Part shown: positions 26,153 through 35,535 of the stretch, in pieces
How positions within the stretch are numbered: position 1 is the stretch's first letter
Layout of the letters: the number at the start of each line of letters is the position of its first letter
Origin: an uncultured Acetatifactor sp.
GTDB lineage: Bacteria > Bacillota > Clostridia > Lachnospirales > Lachnospiraceae
Length of the DNA stretch: 64,000 nt
Direction: 5' to 3'
NCBI GenBank assembly: GCA_910584865.1
Contig: CAJUCE010000002.1
Location: forward strand, 246,137-310,136
Made by a program: the position numbers and the translations under genes
Notes under the pieces: generated by a model
Told to the model about the DNA's origin: nothing
Seen by the model: only the letters and a program-made list of their open reading frames with translations
Database searches by the model: none

Positions 26153-26656
26153 ATGTGGTATGTGATACAGGTATTCACTGGCCGTGAGATGGAAATCGCA
26201 AAACAGTGCCGGGAGCGGGTGGCAGCGGAATACGAGAATGTGTTTGTCCTGCTGGCAGAGCGGCAGACGAAGATCCGCGGACAGCGAAAACTGATCAGGA
26301 CCAGGCTGTTTCCCGGATATGTGTTTATAGAGACAGAAGCAATTGAGGATTTCTATAAGCGTTTGAAACGAATTCCGGCCATGACAAAGATTTTGAAGAC
26401 AGGAGAATACATGACGCCGCTTCACAGAGACGAGGAAGCGTATTTGCGACAGCTCGGGGGAGAGGAGCATATTGTCAGGTATTCAGAAGGGTACCTGGAA
26501 GGGGAGAACCTGATCGTGACAAGGGGGGCTCTGGCCGGTTATGAAGGAAGGATAAAGAAGATTCTCCGCCATAAGAGGTTAGTGGTACTGGAGGTGCCGC
26601 TGCTTGGCAGGATGGTGGAAGTGACACTGGGGCTTGGGGTGGTGGAGAAGCGATGA
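26153..26656 (+). CDS. loaP: NusG-paralogue antiterminator, LoaP-like (second copy)
   Basis: A 167-residue protein with a clear NGN domain (MWYVIQVFTGREMEIAKQC; RTRLFPGYVFIETE) and C-terminal KOW domain (VTRGALAGYEGRIKKILRHK). It matches the LoaP class better than the first copy. It ends 57 nt before a terminator hairpin in the leader of the EPS operon, the arrangement expected for an antiterminator acting on its neighbour. Its start codon follows GAGCTGGAGGGA. Two LoaP-type genes side by side are unusual. Confidence 0.82.
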   Translation: MWYVIQVFTGREMEIAKQCRERVAAEYENVFVLLAERQTKIRGQRKLIRTRLFPGYVFIETEAIEDFYKRLKRIPAMTKILKTGEYMTPLHRDEEAYLRQLGGEEHIVRYSEGYLEGENLIVTRGALAGYEGRIKKILRHKRLVVLEVPLLGRMVEVTLGLGVVEKR

Positions 26657-26713
26657 CAGGAAGTCACAGACTGCAGTTGACGCTGCGCGCGCAGTGCAGA
26701 GAGTGACGGACAG

Positions 26714-26777
26714 AAAGGACATAGGGAGCGCCCCGGGATGCGTTTGCATGTCGGGAGGGCGAAGCTATGTCCTTTTT
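26714..26777 (+). terminator. Leader terminator between loaP2 and the EPS operon
   Basis: AAAGGACATAG (26714-26724) pairs over 11 bp with CTATGTCCTTT (26765-26775). Inside is a second GC-rich hairpin (CGCCC with GGGCG, then ATGC/GCAT). A T-run follows. The next gene starts 109 nt downstream, so transcripts from the loaP promoter would end here unless read through. The compound hairpin is of the kind LoaP-controlled leaders are reported to use. Confidence 0.75.
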
Positions 26778-26885
26778 GCCATGTAATAGAGTGTATTCAT
26801 TTTAGACAATGGAAGTGCCGTAATTGGTAAATGTTTTAGGGCGTGTTCGTAAATTAGCAGAAAGTAACAGGAGAATAAACAGAAG

Positions 26886-28148
26886 ATGGCAGGAGAAAAC
26901 GAAACCGGGACAGGGCGTCATATTGACTTCAGTCCGCCGGATATAAGTGAGCTGGAAATAAAGGAAGTGGCAAAAGTACTCCGTTCCGGATGGATCACGA
27001 CAGGTCCCAGGACAAAGATGCTGGAACAAAATCTAGCCGGGTATATAGGAACGGGAAAGGCTGTCTGCCTGAATTCTGCCACGGCAGCGGAAGAACTGAA
27101 TCTTCGGATTGCCGGAATCGGAGAGGGTGATGAGGTCATTGTACCGGCGTACACATATACTGCAACGGCCGCCGCCGCGATTCATGTGGGCGCCAAAGTG
27201 GTGTTTGTGGATAGCCAGCCGGACTCTCCGCAGATGGACTATGATGCCATGGAGAGGGCCATAACATCGAAAACAAAAGCAGTGATTCCGGTTGACTTAG
27301 GCGGTGTTATTTGTGATTATACCAGAATATTTCAGGCAGCGGAGCGTCAAAGGGACAAATTTTCCGTGAGTGCTTCCACCGAATTGGGAGAGAGAATACA
27401 GAATGGCATTGGGCGGGTAATGGTAATTGCAGATTGTGCTCATGCCATGGGCGCGAAGAAAAAGATGGAAGGAAGCTGGAAAATGGCAGGCAATATTGCG
27501 GATTTTTCTTCCTTTAGTTTCCATGCGGTGAAAAATCTTACGACAGCAGAGGGCGGGGCTTCCGCCTGGAAACCGGTACCAGGTGTGGATGATGAGGAGA
27601 TCTATAAATGGTTCCAGCTTTATAGTCTGCACGGGCAGAGTAAGGATGCTTTTTCTAAAATGCAGTTGGGCGCATGGGAATATGATATTGTGGCTCCTTT
27701 CTATAAATGCAACATGGCGGATATTATGGCTGCAATCGGATTAATACAGTTGAAAAGGTACGGACAATTGCTGGAACGCCGCAGGGAGGTGATAGAAAAG
27801 TATGACGAGGAGTGCGATAAATTGGGAATAAGCCATTTGGCGCACTATTCAGATGAAATGATATCTTCCGGCCATTTGTATATTACAAGAATACCGGGGA
27901 TAAAGGATGCACAGAGGAGGGAAATCATCTTAGCCATGGCTGGGAAGGGGATTGCGTGCAATGTGCATTATAAACCGCTTCCTCTGATGAGCGGATATAA
28001 AGCGCTGGGATATCATCCGGAAGCATATCCAAATGCGTTTAAATATTATGAAAATGAAATAACGCTTCCGCTGCATACATTGCTTACGGACGAAGATGCG
28101 GAATATGTGATACAGCAATATATAAATATAGTCAAAGGATATTTGTAA
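26886..28148 (+). CDS. DegT/DnrJ/EryC1/StrS family sugar aminotransferase
   Basis: A PLP-dependent nucleotide-sugar aminotransferase of 420 residues. It begins with the family start IDFSPPDISELEIKEVAKVL; the predicted Schiff-base lysine is Lys216 in FHAVKNLTTAEGG. Such enzymes aminate keto-sugars on UDP or other carriers. It is the first gene after the leader terminator and precedes the initiating transferase, so it may supply the amino-sugar that starts the repeat unit. No 4,6-dehydratase is encoded nearby, so its substrate would come from elsewhere. AGGAG lies about 12 nt before the ATG. Confidence 0.88.
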   Translation: MAGENETGTGRHIDFSPPDISELEIKEVAKVLRSGWITTGPRTKMLEQNLAGYIGTGKAVCLNSATAAEELNLRIAGIGEGDEVIVPAYTYTATAAAAIHVGAKVVFVDSQPDSPQMDYDAMERAITSKTKAVIPVDLGGVICDYTRIFQAAERQRDKFSVSASTELGERIQNGIGRVMVIADCAHAMGAKKKMEGSWKMAGNIADFSSFSFHAVKNLTTAEGGASAWKPVPGVDDEEIYKWFQLYSLHGQSKDAFSKMQLGAWEYDIVAPFYKCNMADIMAAIGLIQLKRYGQLLERRREVIEKYDEECDKLGISHLAHYSDEMISSGHLYITRIPGIKDAQRREIILAMAGKGIACNVHYKPLPLMSGYKALGYHPEAYPNAFKYYENEITLPLHTLLTDEDAEYVIQQYINIVKGYL

Positions 28149-28156
28149 GAGAGTAG

Positions 28157-28864
28157 ATGAACAGGAGAGAGGTTCTTAGAGAGTGGGACAGGCTTCCGAA
28201 ATTTATGAGGATTCCGGAGGTACGCCCCTATTATGAAATATTGGATAAACATAGGACAAGCCTTGTTCTGAAGCGGAGCTTTGATTTTTTCATGGCGGTT
28301 TTTCTATTGGCAGTACTGGCGGTTCCCATGGCTTTCATGGCCTTGGCGGTCAGATTTGATTCTCCGGGACCGGCAATGTACAGGCAGGAGAGGGTAACGG
28401 CTTACGGAAGGAAGTTCAGAATCCATAAGTTCAGGACAATGACAGTGGAAGCGGAATCGTCCGGGACGCAGGTAACCGTAAAGGGGGATTCCCGGATTAC
28501 AAGAGTGGGAAAGTACCTGAGAAAGTACCGGCTGGATGAGATACCTCAGTTGATTGACATATTGGAAGGTTCCATGTCCTTCGTCGGGACAAGACCGGAA
28601 GTTCCGCGATATGTGAGACAGTATACCGGGGAAATGAGGGCTACCCTGCTTTTGCCGGCGGGGATAACTTCCCAGGCCAGCATCCGATACAGGGACGAGG
28701 CGGAGCTGCTGGATGGGGCGGAGGATGCGGACAGGGTTTATGTGGAAGAGATATTGCCGCAGAAGATGCGATGGAATCTACATTCCCTGAAACGGTTCAG
28801 TCTCTGGAATGAAATCATAGTAATGGGGCAGACGATAATGGCAGTCCTGAAAGGAAATGGATAA
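28157..28864 (+). CDS. Initiating undecaprenyl-phosphate sugar-1-phosphate transferase
   Basis: A polyprenyl-phosphate sugar phosphotransferase (WcaJ/PglC type) that transfers the first sugar phosphate to the lipid carrier. The product is 235 residues: N-terminal hydrophobic helix (about 42-67), then the signature KRSFDFFMAVFLL, QERVTAYGRKFRIHKFRTM and the catalytic-region RKYRLDEIPQLIDILEGSMS followed by FVGTRPEVPRY. Its single-helix form fits the small PglC-like monotopic class. It overlaps the next gene by 8 nt. Confidence 0.92.
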   Translation: MNRREVLREWDRLPKFMRIPEVRPYYEILDKHRTSLVLKRSFDFFMAVFLLAVLAVPMAFMALAVRFDSPGPAMYRQERVTAYGRKFRIHKFRTMTVEAESSGTQVTVKGDSRITRVGKYLRKYRLDEIPQLIDILEGSMSFVGTRPEVPRYVRQYTGEMRATLLLPAGITSQASIRYRDEAELLDGAEDADRVYVEEILPQKMRWNLHSLKRFSLWNEIIVMGQTIMAVLKGNG

Positions 28865-30083
28865 AATGAATATATTGCTGATTAACCATTATGCGGGTTC
28901 AGTGGAAATGGGGATGGAATTCCGGCCGTATTATTTTGCCAGAGAGTGGTGCAAAATGGGGCATCATGTGGATATTATAGCAGCGGATTATTCCCACTTG
29001 CGGATAAAGAATCCGAAGGTGTCCAAGGATTTCCAGTCCGAAGAGATCGACAAAATCACCTATCATTGGGTCAAAGCAGGGGAATATAAGGGAAACGGTG
29101 TAAAGAGAGCCTTTTCCATGTTTCGCTTTGTGGGAAAGCTATGGCTGCGCGCAGGAAAGATTGCGAAATGGTATAAGCCGGATGTGGTGATCACCTCCTC
29201 AACTTATCCCCTGGATACCTATGCAGGGCAGCGGATTGCAGGAAAAAGCGGAGCCAGACTGATACATGAAGTACATGATATGTGGCCGATTTCGCCTATG
29301 GAGATGGGAGGCATGTCCAGATTTCATCCCTTCATTGTATTAATGCAGCTGGCGGAGAACTCATTTTGCAGAAAATCAGATTGTGTGGTATCGCTGCTGC
29401 CAGGCGCCAAAGCATATTTTATGGCCCATGGCATGAAAGAAAATAAGTTTGTTCCCATTGCAAACGGCGTGGTGTTAAGTGAGTGGGAGGAAAGGAAACC
29501 GCTTCCGGCCGGGATAAAGGAACAGCTGGATAAAATGAAAGAAAGCTGCGGCTTTCTTTTATGCTTTTTCGGAAGTCACACCAGATCTTATGCGATAGAA
29601 TACCTGATCAGCGCCGTAAAACAGTTTTCTCCGAAAGAGGTTGGGCTGGTGTTGGTAGGGGACGGCGTAGACAAAAAAAGGCTGCAGAGGATGAGTGAAG
29701 GCAGTTCCAATATCTGGTTTCTTGATCCGATCCCGAAAGCATCTATTCCGGCGTTTTTGGAAATGGCAGACGGAATCTATATAGGTGCGGTGAGAAACAG
29801 AATGCTGCGTTTTGGAATATGCATGAACAAGCTTTTCGACGCTATGATGAGCAGAAAACCGATTTTATATGCTGTGGAAGCACCCAATAATTATATCCGG
29901 AAATTTCATTGCGGAGTTTCTGTTTTGCCGGAGGATACAGATGCCTTGGTTGGCGGGATTCGAAAGCTTGTGTCCATGTCCGTCGAAGAAAGGCAGGAGA
30001 TGGGCAGGCGGGGAAAACAGGCAGTGCTGGACCATTTTACATATGATGTTTTGGCGAGAAAGTTTGAATGTTTATTCAAATAG
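28857..30083 (+). CDS. Glycosyltransferase, GT4 family (WbuB-like)
   Basis: A 408-residue GT-B fold enzyme. The N-terminus MNILLINHYAGS and FRPYYFAREWCKMGHHVDII match the WbuB group that acts on lipid-linked sugars after initiation; HDMWPISPMEMG lies near residue 145. The C-terminal nucleotide-binding half has FGSHTRSYAIEYLI, LVLVGDG and ADGIYIGAV. ATG 28857 overlaps the upstream gene; ATG 28866 is an alternative. Donor and acceptor cannot be read. Confidence 0.88.
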   Translation: MDKMNILLINHYAGSVEMGMEFRPYYFAREWCKMGHHVDIIAADYSHLRIKNPKVSKDFQSEEIDKITYHWVKAGEYKGNGVKRAFSMFRFVGKLWLRAGKIAKWYKPDVVITSSTYPLDTYAGQRIAGKSGARLIHEVHDMWPISPMEMGGMSRFHPFIVLMQLAENSFCRKSDCVVSLLPGAKAYFMAHGMKENKFVPIANGVVLSEWEERKPLPAGIKEQLDKMKESCGFLLCFFGSHTRSYAIEYLISAVKQFSPKEVGLVLVGDGVDKKRLQRMSEGSSNIWFLDPIPKASIPAFLEMADGIYIGAVRNRMLRFGICMNKLFDAMMSRKPILYAVEAPNNYIRKFHCGVSVLPEDTDALVGGIRKLVSMSVEERQEMGRRGKQAVLDHFTYDVLARKFECLFK

Positions 30084-30141
30084 AAATATCGGAACAAATG
30101 AACGGAAAATGCAAACCAGTACAGGGGAGGAGAATAGAAAA

Positions 30142-31458
30142 ATGAAAGACGAACTGTTAAAAAAGATTGAAAGAAGAGAGATTGTTGCAGGCGTTGTAGG
30201 ACTTGGCTATGTGGGGCTGCCGCTGGCAGTGGAAAAAGCAAAAGCCGGATTTAAGACGATTGGTTTTGATGTGCAGGAAGAGAAAGTCAGGATGGTGAAC
30301 GGCGGCCAAAATTATATAGGAGATGTGGTGGATTCCGATTTGGTAAAACTGGTGGAGAACAGAACTCTGTCTGCAACCAGTGATTTCTCTTTCATCAAAG
30401 AAGTGGACTTTATTGCAATCTGCGTTCCCACACCGCTTGATATCCATCAGGAACCGGATATCAGTTATGTCCGGGATTCCGCTACTGCGGTATCGAAATA
30501 TTTGAGAAAGGGAACCATGGTGGTATTGGAATCGACGACTTATCCGGGAACCACAGAGGAGCTGATAAAGCCTATTCTGGAAGAAGGATCCGGTCTCAAA
30601 TGCGGCAGGGATTTTTATCTGGGCTTCAGCCCGGAGAGAGTCGATCCCGGTAATCTTATTTATAAGACAAAAAATACGCCCAAGGTAGTCGGCGCCTGCT
30701 CCGAAGATGGCGCGGAGGTGATTTCCGCTATGTATAAAGCCGTTTTGGACGGCGAAATATTTACCGTATCATGTCCGGCAGTGGCGGAGATGGAGAAGAT
30801 TCTGGAAAACACATACCGTAATGTCAATATAGGTCTGATCAATGAGATTGGGCGTCTGTGTAATGAGATGGGAATCTCCGTGTGGGAAGTAATTGATGCG
30901 GCAAAGACAAAGCCATACGGCTTCCAGGCTTTCTATCCCGGTCCCGGGCTTGGAGGGCACTGTATCCCGCTGGATCCTTATTATCTGACCTGGAAAGCAA
31001 GGGAATACGGTTTTCATACAACGCTGATTGAAAATTCTATGGTGATTAATGACGGGCAGCCGGAATACTGTGTGGAGCGGGCCATGCATATCCTGAACAG
31101 ACATAAAAAGGCAATCAATGGGGCAAAGGTGCTGCTGTTGGGAGTGAGCTATAAAAACGACATCGACGATTATCGGGAGTCTCCTGCAATCAGGGTGATG
31201 AGAGAGCTGAGGAAGGTGGGGGCGGATGTGGCCTACTACGATCCATGGGTACCGGAATTTAAAAACATGTATGGCCAGAGTGCGGAGAGTCTTGAAGAGC
31301 TTACGCCGGAGGTGGTCAGGGAATTTGATCTGGTGATGGTTACGGCAGCCCATCATAATGTGGATTATAGCATGGTACAGAAGAATGCAAAAGCGGTATT
31401 TGATACAAAAAATGTGATGGCAGATTTAAAAGACCGCGAAAATATCGAGGTGCTGTAG
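30142..31458 (+). CDS. UDP-N-acetyl-hexosamine 6-dehydrogenase (WbpA/WecC type)
   Basis: A 438-residue NAD-dependent nucleotide-sugar dehydrogenase that oxidises C6 to a carboxylate. It has the Rossmann start VAGVVGLGYVGLPLAVEKA, STTYPGTTEE, and FSPERVDPGN. The catalytic cysteine is Cys274 in GGHCIPLDPYY. Length and the VDPGN motif fit UDP-GlcNAc 6-dehydrogenase (WbpA) as well as the ManNAc enzyme (WecC). The adjoining epimerase, two oxidoreductases, aminotransferase and acetyltransferase favour WbpA. ATG 30142 follows GGGGAGGAG. Confidence 0.9.
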   Translation: MKDELLKKIERREIVAGVVGLGYVGLPLAVEKAKAGFKTIGFDVQEEKVRMVNGGQNYIGDVVDSDLVKLVENRTLSATSDFSFIKEVDFIAICVPTPLDIHQEPDISYVRDSATAVSKYLRKGTMVVLESTTYPGTTEELIKPILEEGSGLKCGRDFYLGFSPERVDPGNLIYKTKNTPKVVGACSEDGAEVISAMYKAVLDGEIFTVSCPAVAEMEKILENTYRNVNIGLINEIGRLCNEMGISVWEVIDAAKTKPYGFQAFYPGPGLGGHCIPLDPYYLTWKAREYGFHTTLIENSMVINDGQPEYCVERAMHILNRHKKAINGAKVLLLGVSYKNDIDDYRESPAIRVMRELRKVGADVAYYDPWVPEFKNMYGQSAESLEELTPEVVREFDLVMVTAAHHNVDYSMVQKNAKAVFDTKNVMADLKDRENIEVL

Positions 31459-32532
31459 ATGAAAGTGTTGACAGTAGTAGGAGCGCGGCCCCAGTTTATC
31501 AAAGCGGCAGTCGTATCCCATGAACTTAGAAAAGCGCACACGGAAATCCTTGTACATACAGGGCAGCACTTTGATTATAATATGTCCGGCTGTTTTTTCG
31601 AGGAACTGAATATTCCGGAGCCGGATTACAACCTTGGCCTGTCGGGAGGAAGCCATGCGGAAATGACGGGGCGGATGATGATCGCAATCGAAGAAGCACT
31701 TATGAAGGAGAGACCGGATTGGCTGCTGGTTTATGGCGATACCAATTCTACTCTGGCTGCCGCGCTTGCAGCGGCGAAGCTTCATATTCCAATATGCCAT
31801 GTGGAAGCCGGAATCAGAACGCACAGTAAGACAAATCCGGAAGAAATCAACAGAATTTGTACAGATCATGTTTCCACGCTCCTTCTCGCAAGCACACAGA
31901 GCAGTTTGGAGGAAATGGAAAAGGAGGGACTTTCCGACAGAGGATTTATGGTAGGGGATCCCATGTATGATGCCTTTCTAGCCTACAGCAGGAAGAAAAC
32001 GGTGGAGGAAGTGATACTCCGGACACTGGAAGGGGATACCGTGAAGGTCCCTGCAGCGTATTATTATCTGACCTGTCACAGAGAAGAGAATACAAAAAGA
32101 GACGAAGAACTGACAGAAATATTTATAGCAATGGAACAGTTGGATGCGCCTGTGATATATCCGGTGCATCCGAGAAACAGAGAACGGGCAGTGCGGATCA
32201 GGAAAGAGAGGAAGTTTCAAAATCTCATTCTGACACAGCCGCTTGGATATCTGGAAAGTATCTGCCTCGTAAATCATGCGAAGAAAATTATAACGGATTC
32301 CGGAGGGCTTCAGAGAGAAGCCTTTTTTGCGGGAAAAAAGTGTGTGACGATACTTGATTTCGTATGCTGGCCTGAAACCATGACAGGAAAAAGGAATGTG
32401 CTGGCGGCCCCCAAGGCGGAGGATATTTTGGAAAAGCTCTCAGAAGAGCAGAGAATAGAGGAGGGATATCAGCCTTTTGGGGACGGCCACTGCGCAGGGA
32501 AAATTGTCAGGATGCTTGAGAAGACTTTGTAA
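31459..32532 (+). CDS. Non-hydrolysing UDP-GlcNAc 2-epimerase (WecB/WbpI type)
   Basis: A 357-residue GT-B-fold epimerase: MKVLTVVGARPQFIKAAVV, HTGQHFDYNMS, VYGDTNSTLAAAL, HVEAGIRTHSK, TDSGGLQREAFF and RNVLA are all classical. It starts immediately after the dehydrogenase stop. In a WbpA-B-E-D-I context the matching role is WbpI, epimerising the finished UDP-GlcNAc(3NAc)A to the manno form; a simple UDP-ManNAc role (WecB) is the alternative. Confidence 0.93.
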   Translation: MKVLTVVGARPQFIKAAVVSHELRKAHTEILVHTGQHFDYNMSGCFFEELNIPEPDYNLGLSGGSHAEMTGRMMIAIEEALMKERPDWLLVYGDTNSTLAAALAAAKLHIPICHVEAGIRTHSKTNPEEINRICTDHVSTLLLASTQSSLEEMEKEGLSDRGFMVGDPMYDAFLAYSRKKTVEEVILRTLEGDTVKVPAAYYYLTCHREENTKRDEELTEIFIAMEQLDAPVIYPVHPRNRERAVRIRKERKFQNLILTQPLGYLESICLVNHAKKIITDSGGLQREAFFAGKKCVTILDFVCWPETMTGKRNVLAAPKAEDILEKLSEEQRIEEGYQPFGDGHCAGKIVRMLEKTL

Positions 32533-32560
32533 GGAAATTTCGGAAGGGAGATAAATCATT

Positions 32561-33640
32561 ATGAGATATGCATTAATTGGCTGCGGAAGGATATCGCCGA
32601 ATCATATCGCGGCTGCAAAGGCCAACAAACTTGAGTTTACGGGGATCTGCGACATAGATACAGAAATGCTGCAGGATAAGGTATCAAAATTTGACTTGAA
32701 AGGTGTTCGGCAATATACGGATTATCATGAGATGCTTAAGAAGGAGAAGCCGGAGCTGGTGGCAATTGCAACAGAGTCCGGGAAGCATGCAGCGATTGCC
32801 CTGGACTGCATAGAAGCAGGCTGCAATGTGATTATTGAAAAGCCGATTGCATTGTCGCTGGAAGATGCGGATGCGATTATCAGGGCGGCGAAAGAGAAAA
32901 AGGTCAAAGTCTGTGCAAGTCATCAGAATCGGTTTAATAAATCTGTGCAAAAGATAAGGGAAGCGATGGAAAACGGGCGTTTCGGGCGTATGTTTTATGG
33001 GACAGCGCATATCCGCTGGTGCAGGAACGAGAACTACTATACACAGGCAAAATGGCGCGGTACATGGGAGCAGGACGGAGGAGCCCTTATGAACCAGTGC
33101 ATCCATAATATAGACCTGCTTCGGTGGATGATGGGAGATGAAGTGGAAGAGGTAACGGGAATAACGGATCAGCTGAATCATCCGTATATACAGGCAGAAG
33201 ATCTGGGAATAGCGCTTATTAAATTCAAGAACGGGTCATACGGGATTGTGGAGGGGACTACAGATATCTATCCTAAGAATCTGGAGGAGACGCTTTATTT
33301 ATTTGGTGAAAAAGGAACTGTAAAGGCAGGAGGCCAAAGCGTAAACAGAATCGAGGAATGGCGGTTTGCGGATGAGGCGGAGAAGCCGGAGGACGTGATT
33401 GCAGAGTTTGCGGAGAATCCTCCCAATGTCTACGGATTCGGTCATACGCCATTGTACGCGGATATGATCGACGCAATACAACAGGACAGAGAACCTTATA
33501 TCAATGGAGAGGCCGGAAAGCGGGCCCTGGAACTTGTTCTTGCCATCTATCAGTCGGCGGCGGAAAAAAGAAGTGTAAAGCTGCCTCTGGAGCGCTGTTC
33601 TACAATGGACTTCCAGGGACGGTTCGAAGCGGGTAGGTAA
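32561..33640 (+). CDS. Gfo/Idh/MocA family oxidoreductase (WbpB-like candidate)
   Basis: A 359-residue NAD(P)-dependent oxidoreductase: Rossmann MRYALIGCGRISPNHIAAAK, EKPIALSLEDAD, and CASHQNRFNKSV followed by GGALMNQCIHNIDLL in the substrate domain. This type resembles enzymes that oxidise C3 of UDP-GlcNAc or UDP-GlcNAcA. It follows the dehydrogenase-epimerase pair and is the better WbpB candidate of the two paralogues in the cluster (the other is at 35536-36561), but assignment between them is inference. Confidence 0.85.
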   Translation: MRYALIGCGRISPNHIAAAKANKLEFTGICDIDTEMLQDKVSKFDLKGVRQYTDYHEMLKKEKPELVAIATESGKHAAIALDCIEAGCNVIIEKPIALSLEDADAIIRAAKEKKVKVCASHQNRFNKSVQKIREAMENGRFGRMFYGTAHIRWCRNENYYTQAKWRGTWEQDGGALMNQCIHNIDLLRWMMGDEVEEVTGITDQLNHPYIQAEDLGIALIKFKNGSYGIVEGTTDIYPKNLEETLYLFGEKGTVKAGGQSVNRIEEWRFADEAEKPEDVIAEFAENPPNVYGFGHTPLYADMIDAIQQDREPYINGEAGKRALELVLAIYQSAAEKRSVKLPLERCSTMDFQGRFEAGR

Positions 33641-33668
33641 AAATCCGTCATAAGCATGGAGATAGAAT

Positions 33669-35486
33669 ATGTGTGGAATATGTGGAATTGTAAACTATAC
33701 CGGCATTACTCTAAAGGAAAAAGGATTAGTCAATCGGATGAATGAGTGCCTGTTTCATAGAGGCCCTGATGACGGCGGGACATTTTTCGATGAAAAACTG
33801 GGGTTGGGCCATCGTAGACTGTCCATTTTAGATCTTTCAGAACGCGCACATCAGCCTATGTGCTATCGGGAAAAATATACGATTGTATTTAACGGGGAGA
33901 TATATAATTTCATCGAGATACGATCAGAATTGATTCAAAGAGGATATACATTCTCCTCCGATTCCGATACGGAAGTGATATTGGCGGCCTATGATTGTTA
34001 TGGGATAGATTGTCTGAAGCTTTTTAACGGAATGTGGGCATTCGCCCTATGGGACAGTGCGGAAAAGCGGCTGTTGCTGTCCAGAGACCGGTTTGGTGTG
34101 AAACCTCTGTACTATTATAAAAATGACGGCTATTTTCTGTTTGCCTCTGAAATAAAGGCGCTTTTATGTGATGAGAGAATTTCCAGGGAAGCGAATGACA
34201 GGATTGTATATGATTTTCTGGAGCAGGGACTGGCAGATCATACAGAGGAAACTTTTTTTCGGAATATTTATAAGCTTCCTGCAGGGACCTATATGTATGT
34301 AAATTGCGAAGGAAAAGGGACGGAGTACTGCAGGTACCATGAACTGGAATTTTCTTCAAAAATGGTAGAAAGCAATACGGTATATCAGAAAATATTTAAG
34401 AGCCTGTTTTTCAAAAGCGTACAGCTACGGCTTCGTTCGGATGTTCCCACAGGAAGCTGCCTGTCTGGCGGCCTGGACTCTTCGGCCATTGTATGTACGG
34501 TCAGGAAGGCGGCGGAGAAAGGGCATGAACAGCATACCTTTTCCTTTTGCGCAGAAGAAAAAGGCCTGGACGAAAAAGAATATATGGAGGAGGTCGTAAA
34601 ACAGACAGGAGCCGTTCCGCATTATGTGTATGGTTCAGGAGAAAATCTGAAAGAACTCTTTGAGAAATTGGTTTTCATTCAGGATGAGCCCTTTGCTTCT
34701 ACAAGCATTCTGGCCAGCTATCTGGTCTACAGAGAGGCGGGGAGTGCGGGAGTCAAGGTTTTATTGGACGGACAGGGAGCAGACGAGTTGTTATGCGGGT
34801 ACAGGAAATCGAGAATCTATTATGTGAAAGGGCTTTTGCAGGAAGGATATTTCTTCAGGGCCTTATTGGAGCTGGTATTGTCGGTTTCACAGATCAAAAC
34901 CAGCTTTGATATAAAAGACGATCTGGGCAAACTGAAAAGAATTCTAAATATGGACAGGAAAAGTGAGGAGAACCGATATCTCCGAAAGCGTTCCGAAAAA
35001 GAGGACTCCCTGGCGGAACAGGGCAAAGAGAGAGATTTTCAGTTCCGGGATATATATAGAATTTCCCTGCCGGTTTTGCTCAGATATGCGGACCGCAATT
35101 CCATGGCCGCTTCGGTGGAAAGCCGCCTGCCTTTTCTGGATTATGAATTTGCAGAATTTTGTACAGGGTTACCGCTGTCGGAAAAAATAAAAAACGGATA
35201 CTCGAAAGTGATTCTGCGGCAGGCCATACATTTGCCGGAAAAGATCAGGAAGAGAAAGGACAAGCTTGGGTTTATTGCACCTGAAAGGAAATGGCTGAAA
35301 ACGGAAGAGGATTATTTTAAAAGTTTTTTTGAAGCCTCTGATTTCAGAGCGGAGAAGTATATAAGAAGAGAAAAAGTATTGGAAGACTGGGATAAGTTGC
35401 TGATGGGAGCAGATGAAAATCTTTTGTTCCGCATGATATCCCTGGAAGCATGGATGAAGGAATTCAATGTTCGACAGGCGCATTAG
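33669..35486 (+). CDS. asnB: Asparagine synthase (glutamine-hydrolysing) family, amidotransferase
   Basis: A 605-residue class II amidotransferase: MCGICGIVNYTG with the nucleophile Cys2, HRGPDDGG, HRRLSILDLS, YNFIEIRSEL in the glutaminase half; PTGSCLSGGLDSSAIV (PP-loop) and LDGQGADELLCGYR in the synthetase half. Inside polysaccharide clusters such genes usually amidate sugar carboxylates rather than make asparagine; with uronic acids predicted here, amidation of a uronate is the natural hypothesis. Confidence 0.88.
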   Translation: MCGICGIVNYTGITLKEKGLVNRMNECLFHRGPDDGGTFFDEKLGLGHRRLSILDLSERAHQPMCYREKYTIVFNGEIYNFIEIRSELIQRGYTFSSDSDTEVILAAYDCYGIDCLKLFNGMWAFALWDSAEKRLLLSRDRFGVKPLYYYKNDGYFLFASEIKALLCDERISREANDRIVYDFLEQGLADHTEETFFRNIYKLPAGTYMYVNCEGKGTEYCRYHELEFSSKMVESNTVYQKIFKSLFFKSVQLRLRSDVPTGSCLSGGLDSSAIVCTVRKAAEKGHEQHTFSFCAEEKGLDEKEYMEEVVKQTGAVPHYVYGSGENLKELFEKLVFIQDEPFASTSILASYLVYREAGSAGVKVLLDGQGADELLCGYRKSRIYYVKGLLQEGYFFRALLELVLSVSQIKTSFDIKDDLGKLKRILNMDRKSEENRYLRKRSEKEDSLAEQGKERDFQFRDIYRISLPVLLRYADRNSMAASVESRLPFLDYEFAEFCTGLPLSEKIKNGYSKVILRQAIHLPEKIRKRKDKLGFIAPERKWLKTEEDYFKSFFEASDFRAEKYIRREKVLEDWDKLLMGADENLLFRMISLEAWMKEFNVRQAH

Positions 35487-35535
35487 CGAAATGACAGAAA
35501 CTGCCATGGGCAGATGCAGGAAATGGAGGATTGAT

